A stretch of 64,000 bases of DNA from Albidovulum sediminicola (lineage in GTDB: Bacteria > Pseudomonadota > Alphaproteobacteria > Rhodobacterales > Rhodobacteraceae): contig NZ_JAOWLA010000001.1 in assembly GCF_025751575.1 (NCBI RefSeq), positions 1 to 64,000 of the forward strand. Reading direction: 5' to 3'. The position numbers were made by a program, and so were the translations under genes. Positions 44,459 through 53,408 of the stretch are shown one piece after another (positions within the stretch are counted from its first letter, which is position 1; the number at the start of each line of letters is the position of its first letter). The notes under the pieces were generated by a model. The model was not told where the DNA came from. It did no database searches and was given only the letters and a program-made list of their open reading frames with translations.

Positions 44459-44914
44459 ATGGACTGGAACCTGATCACCGCGATCGCGACCGTCATCGGT
44501 GTCGTCGGCGGCATCGTGTCGGTCGGCTTTCTGGTCTTCGAGGTCCGCCACAACACCCATGCCATCGAAGGGGCCACGGTCCAATCGCTGATGAGCCTCG
44601 AACGCGATGTCTTCGCGCTCCTCGCCGATAACGCGGAACTCTTTCTCAGGGGCTGCGAAACCATCGAGGACCTGACGCGCGAAGAACGGTTCCGCTTCGA
44701 CCGGGTCGTCGGCGCGCAGATGTCGCTGATCTACAGCGCCTTCGTTCAACACGGCGAGGGGCTGATGGACGATGAGATCTGGGAGGCCTATCTGAACGCC
44801 GTCGGACGCTACATGGTCTTTCCGGGTTTCGCCGAAAGCTGGGGGGTACTCAAGCCCGCCTATCCCCGGTCCTTCCGCGCGGCCATCGGGCGCAGGTTCC
44901 CCGAGGCCGGATGA
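44459..44914 (+). CDS. Small membrane-anchored protein of unknown function
   Basis: 151 residues. One N-terminal hydrophobic helix (about 4-28, ITAIATVIGVVGGIVSVGFLVF) is followed by an acidic cytoplasmic or periplasmic helical domain containing SLERDVFALLADNAELFLRG. I recognise the type from marine proteobacteria but not a function. It converges with the ion-channel gene. Confidence 0.7.
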   Translation: MDWNLITAIATVIGVVGGIVSVGFLVFEVRHNTHAIEGATVQSLMSLERDVFALLADNAELFLRGCETIEDLTREERFRFDRVVGAQMSLIYSAFVQHGEGLMDDEIWEAYLNAVGRYMVFPGFAESWGVLKPAYPRSFRAAIGRRFPEAG

Positions 44915-44935
44915 GCGCGTCGCTGGTCGCGAAAC

Positions 44936-45709
44936 TCAGCTCAACCCTTCCGTCTCGATCCGGATCACGGCGCCGCAGTGCTTGCAGTGGATGGCGTCGG
45001 GGTCGTGCAGGCGCAGCCCGCAGTGTTCGCAGGTCTGGCGCACCTTCGGCGGTCGGAACATCACCTGCGCGAGCCGCAGGAAAAGCGTGACCCCGAAGAT
45101 CATCACCATGACCGAGATCATCCGGCCCGTGGTGCCGGTCAGCGTGATGTCGCCAAACCCGGTCGTGGTCAGCGCCGTCACGGTGAAATAAAGCGCATCG
45201 GCATAGTTCGCGATCTGCGCATTGGTCCGGTACTGGGTGGCATAGACGAGGCCCGTCATCACGAACATGAAGACGATCAGGTTGATCGTGGCGAGAATCA
45301 CGTCCTCATTGCGGCGAAAGAACGGGAAGTCAGCCCGCAGACGATCCAGCAACTGGTAGGTGTGCAGAAGCCGGAGCGTGCGCACCACCCGCAGGAAACC
45401 AAGCCCCTCGCCCGCCAGGGGCGCCAGGAACGAGATGATCGAGACGATGTCGGCCAGCGTCACCGGCAGGATCAGGAACCTGAGCCGCCGCTCCGCCAGC
45501 ACGATGCGCGCCGCGAAATCGGTCAGGATAACGACACCAAACAGGACATCCACCGCCTCGATCCAGGGACCATGGCGGGTGAACGATGTCGCGATGACGA
45601 AGAGGATGGTGACGAGGTCGAACGCCAGAAGCCAGTAACGGAACCGGTGTGCCCGCGGGCTATCGCCCTCGTAAAGCTCCCGCAACCGCTCGAACCGCTT
45701 TTCCGGCAT
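44936..45709 (-). CDS. Voltage-gated-type potassium channel with C-terminal zinc ribbon
   Basis: 257 residues. Six membrane segments are predicted. A basic S4-like helix reads LRVVRTLRLLHTYQLL, the pore helix and filter read TVTALTTTGFGDITLTG (TTTGFGD). This filter is close to TVGYGD, so potassium selectivity is likely but not certain. The C-terminal ~30 residues contain CEHCG and CKHCG, four cysteines in the layout of a zinc ribbon, an unusual addition for a small bacterial channel. There is no obvious partner. Confidence 0.85.
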   Translation of the reverse strand: MPEKRFERLRELYEGDSPRAHRFRYWLLAFDLVTILFVIATSFTRHGPWIEAVDVLFGVVILTDFAARIVLAERRLRFLILPVTLADIVSIISFLAPLAGEGLGFLRVVRTLRLLHTYQLLDRLRADFPFFRRNEDVILATINLIVFMFVMTGLVYATQYRTNAQIANYADALYFTVTALTTTGFGDITLTGTTGRMISVMVMIFGVTLFLRLAQVMFRPPKVRQTCEHCGLRLHDPDAIHCKHCGAVIRIETEGLS

Positions 45710-45768
45710 CGGCCGTCCTTCGTATTGCCCGCGCCCCGGTCATTTGTGCCGGGACGCGGGCCGATGCG

Positions 45769-46896
<1,128 letters not shown>

Positions 46897-47004
46897 GAGG
46901 ATCCTCCCGTTTTCCTTCAAATGTTACGTGGCGACCCTGAGCCATGAGCGGCGCAAATGCAATTCGGGAAACGACATGAACGCGGCTGCTTCGGACTCCT
47001 TAAT

Positions 47005-47994
47005 CTAGCGCACCTTCAACACGATCTTGCCGACATGGCCGGAACTTTCGATCCGCGCATGCGCGGCAGCGGCGTCCGCCAGCGCGAATTCCGAATCCAT
47101 GACGGGCACCACGCGCCCTGCCTCGATCAAGGGCCAGACCTGCGCGCGCAGGGCGCTGGCGATGCGCGCCTTGGCCAGGTCGGACTGCGGGCGCAGCGTC
47201 GATCCGGTGATCGTCAGCCGCCGCGTCATGACCTGGGCAAAGTTCAACTCCACCTTTGGGCCGGAAAGGAAGGCGATCTGCACCAGCCGCCCGTCATCGG
47301 CCAGCGCCCGGACGTTCCGGGGCAGGTAGTCGCCGCCCACCATGTCGAGGATCAGGTCCGCCCCGCCCTCCGTCTTCAGCACCTCGACGAAGTCCTCCTC
47401 GCGGTAGTTGATCGCCCGCTCGGCCCCAAGGGTCCGGCAGACCTCGCATTTCTCCTCCGATCCGGCGGTCGTAAAGACACGCGCGCCAAAGGCGCTGGCG
47501 AGTTGGATCGCGGTCGTCCCGATGCCGGAGGACCCGCCATGGACCAGGAACCGTTCCCCCGCCTTCAGGCCGCCGCGTTCGAAGACATTGGTCCAGACGG
47601 TGAAGAAGGTCTCCGGCAGACAGGCCGCTTCCTTCAAGCCCAGCCCCTTCGGCACGGGAAGCGCATGGGCGGCAGGCGTCACCACATATTCCGCATAGCC
47701 CCCGCCGGGAAGCAGGGCGCAGACCTCGTCGCCCACAGCCCAATCCGTGACACCCGGCCCCAGGGCGGCGACGCGGCCCGATGCCTCCAGGCCCGGAAGC
47801 GGCGAGGCCGAGGGCGGCGGGGCATAGGCGCCTGCGCGTTGCAGTGCATCGGGCCGGTTGACGCCGGCATAGGCAACCTCGATCAGGATCTGGCCGGCGC
47901 CCGGAACCGGCACCGGCTGGTCCGACAGCGCCAGAACCTCCGGCCCGCCCGGCTTCGTGATCTCCACCGCGCGCATCGTCTTTGGCAGGGTCAT
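47005..47994 (-). CDS. NAD(P)H quinone oxidoreductase (MDR family, PIG3-like)
   Basis: 329 residues. The MDR fold includes YAGVNRPDALQRAG, LPGLEASGRVAALGPGV, the NADPH motif VHGGSSGIGTTAIQLA and GADLILDMVGGDYL. Catalytic zinc residues are absent, as expected for quinone reductases. It ends 11 bases before the COQ9 gene starts upstream on the same strand, so the two may share a transcript. Confidence 0.9.
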   Translation of the reverse strand: MTLPKTMRAVEITKPGGPEVLALSDQPVPVPGAGQILIEVAYAGVNRPDALQRAGAYAPPPSASPLPGLEASGRVAALGPGVTDWAVGDEVCALLPGGGYAEYVVTPAAHALPVPKGLGLKEAACLPETFFTVWTNVFERGGLKAGERFLVHGGSSGIGTTAIQLASAFGARVFTTAGSEEKCEVCRTLGAERAINYREEDFVEVLKTEGGADLILDMVGGDYLPRNVRALADDGRLVQIAFLSGPKVELNFAQVMTRRLTITGSTLRPQSDLAKARIASALRAQVWPLIEAGRVVPVMDSEFALADAAAAHARIESSGHVGKIVLKVR

Positions 47995-48005
47995 TGTCTC
48001 TCCTC

Positions 48006-48692
48006 TCAGCCGTGTTTTCCCGGCAGGTCCGTCCGCGCCTGGGGCGCCCGAACGCTTTCCAACAGGCGCAGCGGTCCCGCCAGCACCTTGCTCAGCACCG
48101 GGTTTTCCCGCGCCTGCGCCTTGAACTTCTCGAACCGCATCACATCCTCGATCCGACGGTCGAGGAAGTCCCAGGTCGCCGCGTTCCCCTCGCTCTCGTC
48201 GCCGAGCCAGTAGAGAACCGTGGCGGAATAGACCGCCGACAGCGTGGCGCGCTTCGAATACCAGTTGATGTCGCGCGAGGTGTCGCCAAGCGCGGTCCAG
48301 ATCGCGTCCGCCGTGCCCCAGATCAGCGCGGCCCCCGCCGCGGCATGCTGCGGTAGCGCGAAGAGCGAGGCGCCCCGCCGCACCAGTTCACGGTCCGCCA
48401 CCTCCAGCCGGAAGCGCAGCGCCGCGGCGATCCGGTCGCGAAACCGAAGGGCAGATACATCCTCCGCCGCGAGCCGCGCCAGCATCAGCCGGTCGCCGCG
48501 CCTGTGGTAATCGGCCGCAAGTGCCGCCGCCCCGCCGGGGCAGATCACCCGCGCGACCGCAGGCTCCACGCCCGCGTCCTGGCAGGCGGCGGCAAAGGCC
48601 GCAGCGCTCCACCCGTCGAAAACGACATGCAAGAGCGCCGCGTCGAGAAGCGATTCTCTCACCGCCTCCGCATCCAGCCCCTTGTTTTCCAT
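48006..48692 (-). CDS. COQ9-family ubiquinone biosynthesis protein
   Basis: 228 residues. The TetR-like fold of COQ9 is indicated by AAACQDAGVEPAVARVICPGG and by the ubiquinone-associated region WYSKRATLSAVYSATVLYWLGDESE. COQ9 delivers lipid intermediates to the hydroxylase COQ7. The ATG at 48692 follows GAGGAATT; an earlier frame start at 48770 overlaps the S21 promoter region. Divergent from rpsU. Confidence 0.9.
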   Translation of the reverse strand: MENKGLDAEAVRESLLDAALLHVVFDGWSAAAFAAACQDAGVEPAVARVICPGGAAALAADYHRRGDRLMLARLAAEDVSALRFRDRIAAALRFRLEVADRELVRRGASLFALPQHAAAGAALIWGTADAIWTALGDTSRDINWYSKRATLSAVYSATVLYWLGDESEGNAATWDFLDRRIEDVMRFEKFKAQARENPVLSKVLAGPLRLLESVRAPQARTDLPGKHG

Positions 48693-48799
48693 ACTCAATT
48701 CCTCTTCGTCGCGACGGTGGACAAAATCCGCCGTCTCTGCTACAGAAGCGCCTCCTGCAAACTCTTGCAACTCTAACTTAGGAAGGTGGTGACAACCAC

Positions 48800-49006
48800 A
48801 TGCAGGTCAGCGTTCGCGACAACAACGTCGAACAGGCGCTTCGCGCGCTCAAGAAGAAACTTCAGCGCGAGGGTGTGTTTCGTGAAATGAAGCTCAAGCA
48901 GCATTTCGAGAAGCCGTCCGTCAAGAAAGCCCGTGAAAAGGCCGAGGCCGTCCGCCGCGCCCGTAAACTGGCGCGTAAGAAGGCCCAGCGCGAAGGCGCG
49001 CTCTAA
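48800..49006 (+). CDS. rpsU: 30S ribosomal protein S21
   Basis: 68 residues, very basic, with the typical N-terminal [25 protein letters not shown] and a Lys/Arg-rich tail. It aids mRNA binding on the small subunit. GGTGGTGA lies ahead of the ATG. A strong terminator follows, so it is monocistronic. Confidence 0.97.
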   Translation: MQVSVRDNNVEQALRALKKKLQREGVFREMKLKQHFEKPSVKKAREKAEAVRRARKLARKKAQREGAL

Positions 49007-49046
49007 GAGGCGACTGGAACGTCTGGCGGGGCAACCCGCGAAGTGG

Positions 49047-49079
49047 AACCCCCGCGGCCCGGCCCCGGGGGTTTTGCTT
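49047..49079 (+). terminator. Intrinsic terminator after rpsU
   Basis: AACCCCCG and CGGGGGTT form a perfect stem around an 11-base GC-rich loop, followed by TTGCTTTT. Correct position 40 bases after the rpsU stop. Confidence 0.8.
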
Positions 49080-49186
49080 TTCCTACGCGACCCGCGCGGA
49101 AAACCGCCCTCTCTCTTGCCCACGCTATTCTCACCCCCCGGCGCGGGTGATAGGGAAGCCTCTGGGGGCAGGAAAGGAACGCGCAG

Positions 49187-49633
49187 ATGATCACTCGCCG
49201 CAGCACACTGGGCCTCGGCCTGCTTGCCCTGGGCCTCGCGGCCTGCGGACGCCGCGAACGCGCGCGCGGCCCCACCGGCCCAGCCGAGGTGAACCGCCTG
49301 ATCGCCCATTACGCCCGCTTCTACGACGTGCCGGAAGACCTCGTGCATCGCGTTGTTCGCCGCGAAAGCAGCTATAATCCCGCCGCGCGCAACGGCCCCT
49401 ACTACGGTCTGATGCAGATCCTTCCGCAGACCGCAGCCACCATGGGCTACCGCGGCGCGCCCGAGGGCCTGCTCGACGCGGACACGAACCTGCGCTTCGG
49501 CGTCAAGTATCTGCGCGGCGCCTGGCTTGTGGCGCGCGGCGACCGCGACGCGGCCGTGATGTGGTATTCCCGCGGCTATTATTACGAGGCCAAGCGCATG
49601 GGCCTGCTCAAGGAAACCGGGCTGCGCGCCTGA
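49187..49633 (+). CDS. Lipoprotein lytic transglycosylase (SLT domain)
   Basis: 148 residues. A lipoprotein signal (about 1-20, LAAC) anchors it to a membrane. The SLT domain has VVRRESSYNP with the catalytic Glu, GLMQILPQTAATMGY and a terminal YSRGYYYEAKRMG. Shorter than most lytic transglycosylases, but the catalytic core is complete. It is followed by an extragenic repeat. Confidence 0.92.
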   Translation: MITRRSTLGLGLLALGLAACGRRERARGPTGPAEVNRLIAHYARFYDVPEDLVHRVVRRESSYNPAARNGPYYGLMQILPQTAATMGYRGAPEGLLDADTNLRFGVKYLRGAWLVARGDRDAAVMWYSRGYYYEAKRMGLLKETGLRA

Positions 49634-49710
49634 TCTTCTTCATTGTCCCCAATACCCTCGGGGGTGAATGCCCCGGGCGCGCCCGGGGCAGAGGGGGCGG
49701 AAAGCCCCCT
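49634..49710 (+). repeat. Extragenic palindromic repeat, copy C
   Basis: TCTTCTTCATTGTCCC, AATACCCTCGGGGGT, then CCCCGGGCGCGCCCGGGG and AGGGGGCGGAAAGCCCCCT. It has two additional hairpin arms compared with the other copies and separates the convergent transglycosylase and lrp genes. Confidence 0.75.
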
Positions 49711-49716
49711 TTCCTG

Positions 49717-50175
49717 TCAGACAGGAATTGCCGTCGTCTGCCGGACGGTCCTCAGCGCGAAGGAGGAGTGCATCTGTGCCACCCCGGGCAGCCTTGCCAG
49801 GTACTGCCGGTGGATGCGGGCGAAATCGTCGGTGTCCTGCGCCACGACCTTCAGCAGATAGTCCGCCGAGCCCGCCATCAGGTGACACTCCAACACGTCC
49901 GGCACCAGCTTCACGGCCCGCTCGAACGCCTCCAGAACCTCGTCGGCCTGCCCCGACAGCGTGATCTCGACAAAGACCGTCGTTGGCCGGTCCAACCGCC
50001 GCGCATCAAGAAGGGCGACGTAGCCCTGGATGAAGCCCTCCGCCTCAAGCCGCCCCACGCGCCGGTGGCAGGCCGAGGGTGACAGGTTGACACGCTCGGA
50101 CAGCTCGGCGTTCGACAGCCGTCCCTCCTTCTGCAAGATCCCCAAGATTCGTCGATCCGTTGCGTCTAGCTGCAC
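49717..50175 (-). CDS. Lrp/AsnC-family regulator
   Basis: 152 residues. The helix-turn-helix is at about 15-50 (RLSNAELSERVNLSPSACHRRVGRLE), followed by the RAM ligand domain with LECHLMAGSADYLLKVVA. It is divergent from ald with a 136-base AT-richer gap, the classic arrangement in which an Lrp-type protein (AldR-like) controls alanine dehydrogenase in response to alanine. Confidence 0.93.
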   Translation of the reverse strand: MQLDATDRRILGILQKEGRLSNAELSERVNLSPSACHRRVGRLEAEGFIQGYVALLDARRLDRPTTVFVEITLSGQADEVLEAFERAVKLVPDVLECHLMAGSADYLLKVVAQDTDDFARIHRQYLARLPGVAQMHSSFALRTVRQTTAIPV

Positions 50176-50311
50176 CGCGGCATAACTTTCTTGATCAGAT
50201 TCCGACTTTCTCCGAATTATCTTCGAAAACTCTCGCCCGGACCAGCCGTAAATTCAAAGCAATTGCGCACCATCGCATGCATTCTTGCGCCAACGCATTT
50301 TGGAGGACCCC

Positions 50312-51430
50312 ATGAAGATCGGCTGCCCAAAGGAAATCAAACCGCAGGAATTCCGCGTCGGCATGACGCCGAACGCCGCGAACGAGGCCGTCCGCAGCGG
50401 CCATGACGTCTATATCGAGACCAACGCCGGCATGGGCGCGGGCTTCACCGACGCGGACTATACCGCGGCCGGCGCCAAGATCCTTGGCACCGCGAAAGAG
50501 GTGTTCGATACCGCCGACATGATCGTCAAGGTCAAGGAACCCCAGGCGGTGGAGCGCAAAATGCTGCGCGATGGGCAGATCCTGTTCACCTACCTCCACC
50601 TGGCGCCGGACCCGGAGCAGACGCACGACCTGCTCGCCTCGGGTGCGACCTGCATCGCCTATGAGACCGTGACCGACCGCAATGGCGGCCTGCCGCTTCT
50701 GGCGCCGATGTCCGAGGTCGCGGGCCGTCTTGCCCCGCAGGTCGGCGCCTGGACCCTGCAGAAGGCCAATGGCGGCCGCGGCGTCCTTCTGGGCGGCGTG
50801 CCGGGCGTGGGCCCGGCGAAGGTCCTGGTCATCGGCGGTGGCGTCGTGGGAACCCACGCGGCCAAGATCGCGGCCGGCATGGGCGCGGATGTCACCGTCC
50901 TCGATCGCTCGATCCCTCGGCTGCGTTACCTCGACGACGTTTTCGGCGGCACCTTCAAGAACAGCTTCGCCTCGGCCGGCAACACGATCGAGCTTGCCCG
51001 CCAGGCCGACATGATCATCGGCGCCGTGCTGATCCCCGGCGCCGCCGCGCCGAAGCTGATCTCAAAGGCGCAGCTGTCCGAGCTGAAGCCCGGCGCGGCG
51101 CTTGTCGATGTCGCCATCGACCAGGGCGGCTGCTTCGAGACCAGCCGCGCCACCACCCACCAGGACCCGATCTACGAGGTCGACGGCATCATGCACTACT
51201 GCGTGGCCAACATGCCGGGCGCGGTTGCGCGCACTTCGACCCTGGCGCTTGGCAACGCGACCATGCCCTTCATGCTGGCGCTCGCCAACAAGGGCTGGAA
51301 GCAGGCCTGCGCCGATGACGTGCACCTGCTGAACGGCCTGAACGTCCATGCCGGCAAACTGACCTACGCCGCCGTCGGCGAGGCGCTTGGCCTGCCCTCG
51401 ATCGCGGCCGCCGAGGCGCTCAAGATCTGA
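50312..51430 (+). CDS. ald: Alanine dehydrogenase
   Basis: 372 residues. NAD-dependent interconversion of L-alanine with pyruvate and ammonia. Substrate residues sit in [21 protein letters not shown] (Lys) and FTYLHLAP (His); the NAD fold reads [20 protein letters not shown], and the C-terminal [12 protein letters not shown] is typical. GGAGGA precedes the ATG at 50312. Divergent from an Lrp-type regulator and followed by a strong terminator. Confidence 0.97.
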   Translation: MKIGCPKEIKPQEFRVGMTPNAANEAVRSGHDVYIETNAGMGAGFTDADYTAAGAKILGTAKEVFDTADMIVKVKEPQAVERKMLRDGQILFTYLHLAPDPEQTHDLLASGATCIAYETVTDRNGGLPLLAPMSEVAGRLAPQVGAWTLQKANGGRGVLLGGVPGVGPAKVLVIGGGVVGTHAAKIAAGMGADVTVLDRSIPRLRYLDDVFGGTFKNSFASAGNTIELARQADMIIGAVLIPGAAAPKLISKAQLSELKPGAALVDVAIDQGGCFETSRATTHQDPIYEVDGIMHYCVANMPGAVARTSTLALGNATMPFMLALANKGWKQACADDVHLLNGLNVHAGKLTYAAVGEALGLPSIAAAEALKI

Positions 51431-51448
51431 TCGACCCGCCGATCGTGC

Positions 51449-51477
51449 AAAGGGCCCGCCAACCGGCGGGCCCTTTT
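51449..51477 (+). terminator. Intrinsic terminator after ald
   Basis: AAGGGCCCGCC and GGCGGGCCCTT form a perfect 11-base stem around AACC-type loop bases, followed by TTC. It may also serve the converging sulfotransferase gene. Confidence 0.8.
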
Positions 51478-51505
51478 CGTATCCATTGGCTCCGGGCCCC
51501 ACCGC

Positions 51506-52093
51506 TCAATTGCGCGCGCGGAACGCTTCGGGATTGTTGCTGACCGGATAAGGCTCCTCCGGAACCTCGACCCCAAGGAAGCCGCAAAGCGGTGCCCATC
51601 CGCTGCCCAGTTCATAAACCAGCAGGCGCTCTTTCGGCACCGTCGCCAGGACATCAGCCACGTTGCGCCTGTAGGCGGCGATCGCCACCGCCCGGTCGGC
51701 CGGATCGCCACCAAGAACGGTCGGCAGAAAGCCGGTGAAGGACTCCGCGTCCGTGCTGTCGCGATAGACCCGAAGAATGGTCTTCTCGAAGCTCTCCCAC
51801 CAGCTTTCGGCGCTTCGGTGGGTCAGAAGGACCTTCGCCTCAGGGTAATAGGCGATTAGTTCGCGCCACCAATAGGCCGATGGCCAGTCGACGCAGGCAC
51901 CATAGCCAGCGAAAAGCCGCTCCCAGTCGGGGGGTGCCCCGCGGTAGAGCGCCCGCCACATCGCCTGCTGTTCGGGGTTTGCGATGACCTCGAACATGTG
52001 GTGGGTGGGCCCGAAACCCAGCCGGTTCAGGGCGATCCGCATCGACTCTGTGCCGGTGCGGCCAAATCCCGTTCCGATAAGCTTCAGGCCCAT
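51506..52093 (-). CDS. Sulfotransferase-family protein
   Basis: 195 residues. GTGFGRTGTESMRIALNRLG at residues 7-26 is the PAPS 5'-phosphosulfate loop, and LLTHRSAESWWESFEKT contains the 3'-phosphate site. The chain is short for a sulfotransferase but complete for the compact subgroup common in marine alphaproteobacteria. Acceptor unknown. Confidence 0.85.
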   Translation of the reverse strand: MGLKLIGTGFGRTGTESMRIALNRLGFGPTHHMFEVIANPEQQAMWRALYRGAPPDWERLFAGYGACVDWPSAYWWRELIAYYPEAKVLLTHRSAESWWESFEKTILRVYRDSTDAESFTGFLPTVLGGDPADRAVAIAAYRRNVADVLATVPKERLLVYELGSGWAPLCGFLGVEVPEEPYPVSNNPEAFRARN

Positions 52094-52106
52094 GCTGCGC
52101 GTCCGG

Positions 52107-52532
52107 TCATGCCTTGCGCAGGGCGTCCCGGATCTCCTTCAGGACATCAAGCTCGCTCGGACCCGCAGGGGCCGCGGGCGCGGGCTCTTCCTTGGCGCTG
52201 GCGGCGTCCTTGATCTTGTTCACCCCCTTGACCAGCAGGAAAACGACGAAGGCGATGATCAGGAAGTTGATGATCGCGGTGATGAAGGACCCATAGGCAA
52301 AGACCGCCGCCCCGGCGTCACGGGCTGCGGCCAAGCTGGCATACTCCCCCTCGCCAAGGTTTACGAAGAGGTTTGAAAAGTCGATCCCGCCGGTGATCAC
52401 CCCGATGATCGGGTTGATCAGATCGGACACGAGCGATGTCACGATCGCCGTGAATGCGGCCCCGATGATGATGCCCACAGCCATGTCCATGACGTTGCCG
52501 CGCGCGATGAAATCCCTGAATTCCTTGATCAT
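52107..52532 (-). CDS. mscL: Large-conductance mechanosensitive channel MscL
   Basis: 141 residues with two membrane helices. The N-terminal [31 protein letters not shown] is the pore-lining helix, and the C-terminal [15 protein letters not shown] helix bundles in the cytoplasm. It releases osmolytes on hypo-osmotic shock. The ATG at 52532 gives the standard N-terminus MIKEFRDF; a longer frame upstream is a non-conserved extension. Confidence 0.95.
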   Translation of the reverse strand: MIKEFRDFIARGNVMDMAVGIIIGAAFTAIVTSLVSDLINPIIGVITGGIDFSNLFVNLGEGEYASLAAARDAGAAVFAYGSFITAIINFLIIAFVVFLLVKGVNKIKDAASAKEEPAPAAPAGPSELDVLKEIRDALRKA

Positions 52533-52644
52533 GTATTTCCCCACTGATGATAACGCCGCGCCCGGACGGGTGCCGGGCGCGGATGGTCGACTGTACCACA
52601 AGCGCCGGGTTTGAGGAGCGTTTTCCCGCAGCCACACCCGAACA

Positions 52645-53286
52645 TCACGGCTCCGGCGCGCGCCCGGCGGCCAGCGCCGCGATCACCTCCTCGTCCGAGG
52701 TCTGCGGGAAGGCGCGGTAATGCGCGCCGACGGCATAAAAACTGGCGGGCTCTTCAAGAATGACGATTTCATCCGCCGTGCCTTCGAAGTCCGCCCGCGC
52801 CTCGCGGGGTGCCACCGGCACCGCCAGCACGATCCGCGCTGGCGATCGCTCCCGCAGCGCGGCCAGGGCGGCCCTCAGCGTCGCGCCGGTCGCGATCCCG
52901 TCATCGACCACGATCGCGGTGGCGCCGGTCAGTCCCGCGACCGGCCGGTCGCCGAGGTAGCGCCGCCGCCGCCCCGCGATCTCGCGGCGCAACTCGGCCA
53001 CCCGCCCGGCGAAATCCTCTTTCCGCATCGCGATCTCGGCCAGAACCCCCGCATTGAAGACGGGCGCCGTGCCCTCGGCAACCGCGCCCGCGGCAAGCTC
53101 CTCATGACCCGGAACACCGATCTTGCGCACAAGGATCAGATCCAGGGGGGCGTCCAGCGCCGCCGCGATCTCGGCCGCGACCGGCACGCCGCCTCTTGGC
53201 AGCGCGAAGACCACCGGCTTCGCGATCGCCATATCCGTCAATCTGTCGGCAAGCTTCCGCCCCGCCTCGGCACGGTCGGCAAACAT
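52645..53286 (-). CDS. Phosphoribosyltransferase-domain protein
   Basis: 213 residues. The PRPP-binding motif [11 protein letters not shown] is at about residue 125, and an N-terminal [18 protein letters not shown] forms the first strand. These stand-alone type I PRTase-fold proteins are common in proteobacteria, and their base acceptor is not established. It is followed upstream by the extragenic repeat and the pheT 3' end. Confidence 0.87.
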   Translation of the reverse strand: MFADRAEAGRKLADRLTDMAIAKPVVFALPRGGVPVAAEIAAALDAPLDLILVRKIGVPGHEELAAGAVAEGTAPVFNAGVLAEIAMRKEDFAGRVAELRREIAGRRRRYLGDRPVAGLTGATAIVVDDGIATGATLRAALAALRERSPARIVLAVPVAPREARADFEGTADEIVILEEPASFYAVGAHYRAFPQTSDEEVIAALAAGRAPEP

Positions 53287-53348
53287 GTCGCCCTCCCGCT
53301 CGCTCCGCCGCCAGTTTGGCAGAGCGGCACGAAAGGGCCAAGGCCTAG

Positions 53349-53400
53349 TTCTTCATTGTCAAAGTACCCCCGGGGGTGCGGGGGCAGGCAGCCCCCCCCT
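53349..53400 (+). repeat. Extragenic palindromic repeat, copy D
   Basis: TTCTTCATTGTC, AAAGTA, CCCCCGGGGG, then GCGGGGGCAGGCAGCCCCCCCC. It lies directly beyond the pheT stop codon (53409) and upstream of the phosphoribosyltransferase start at 53286. Confidence 0.8.
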
Positions 53401-53408
53401 GTCCGGCC

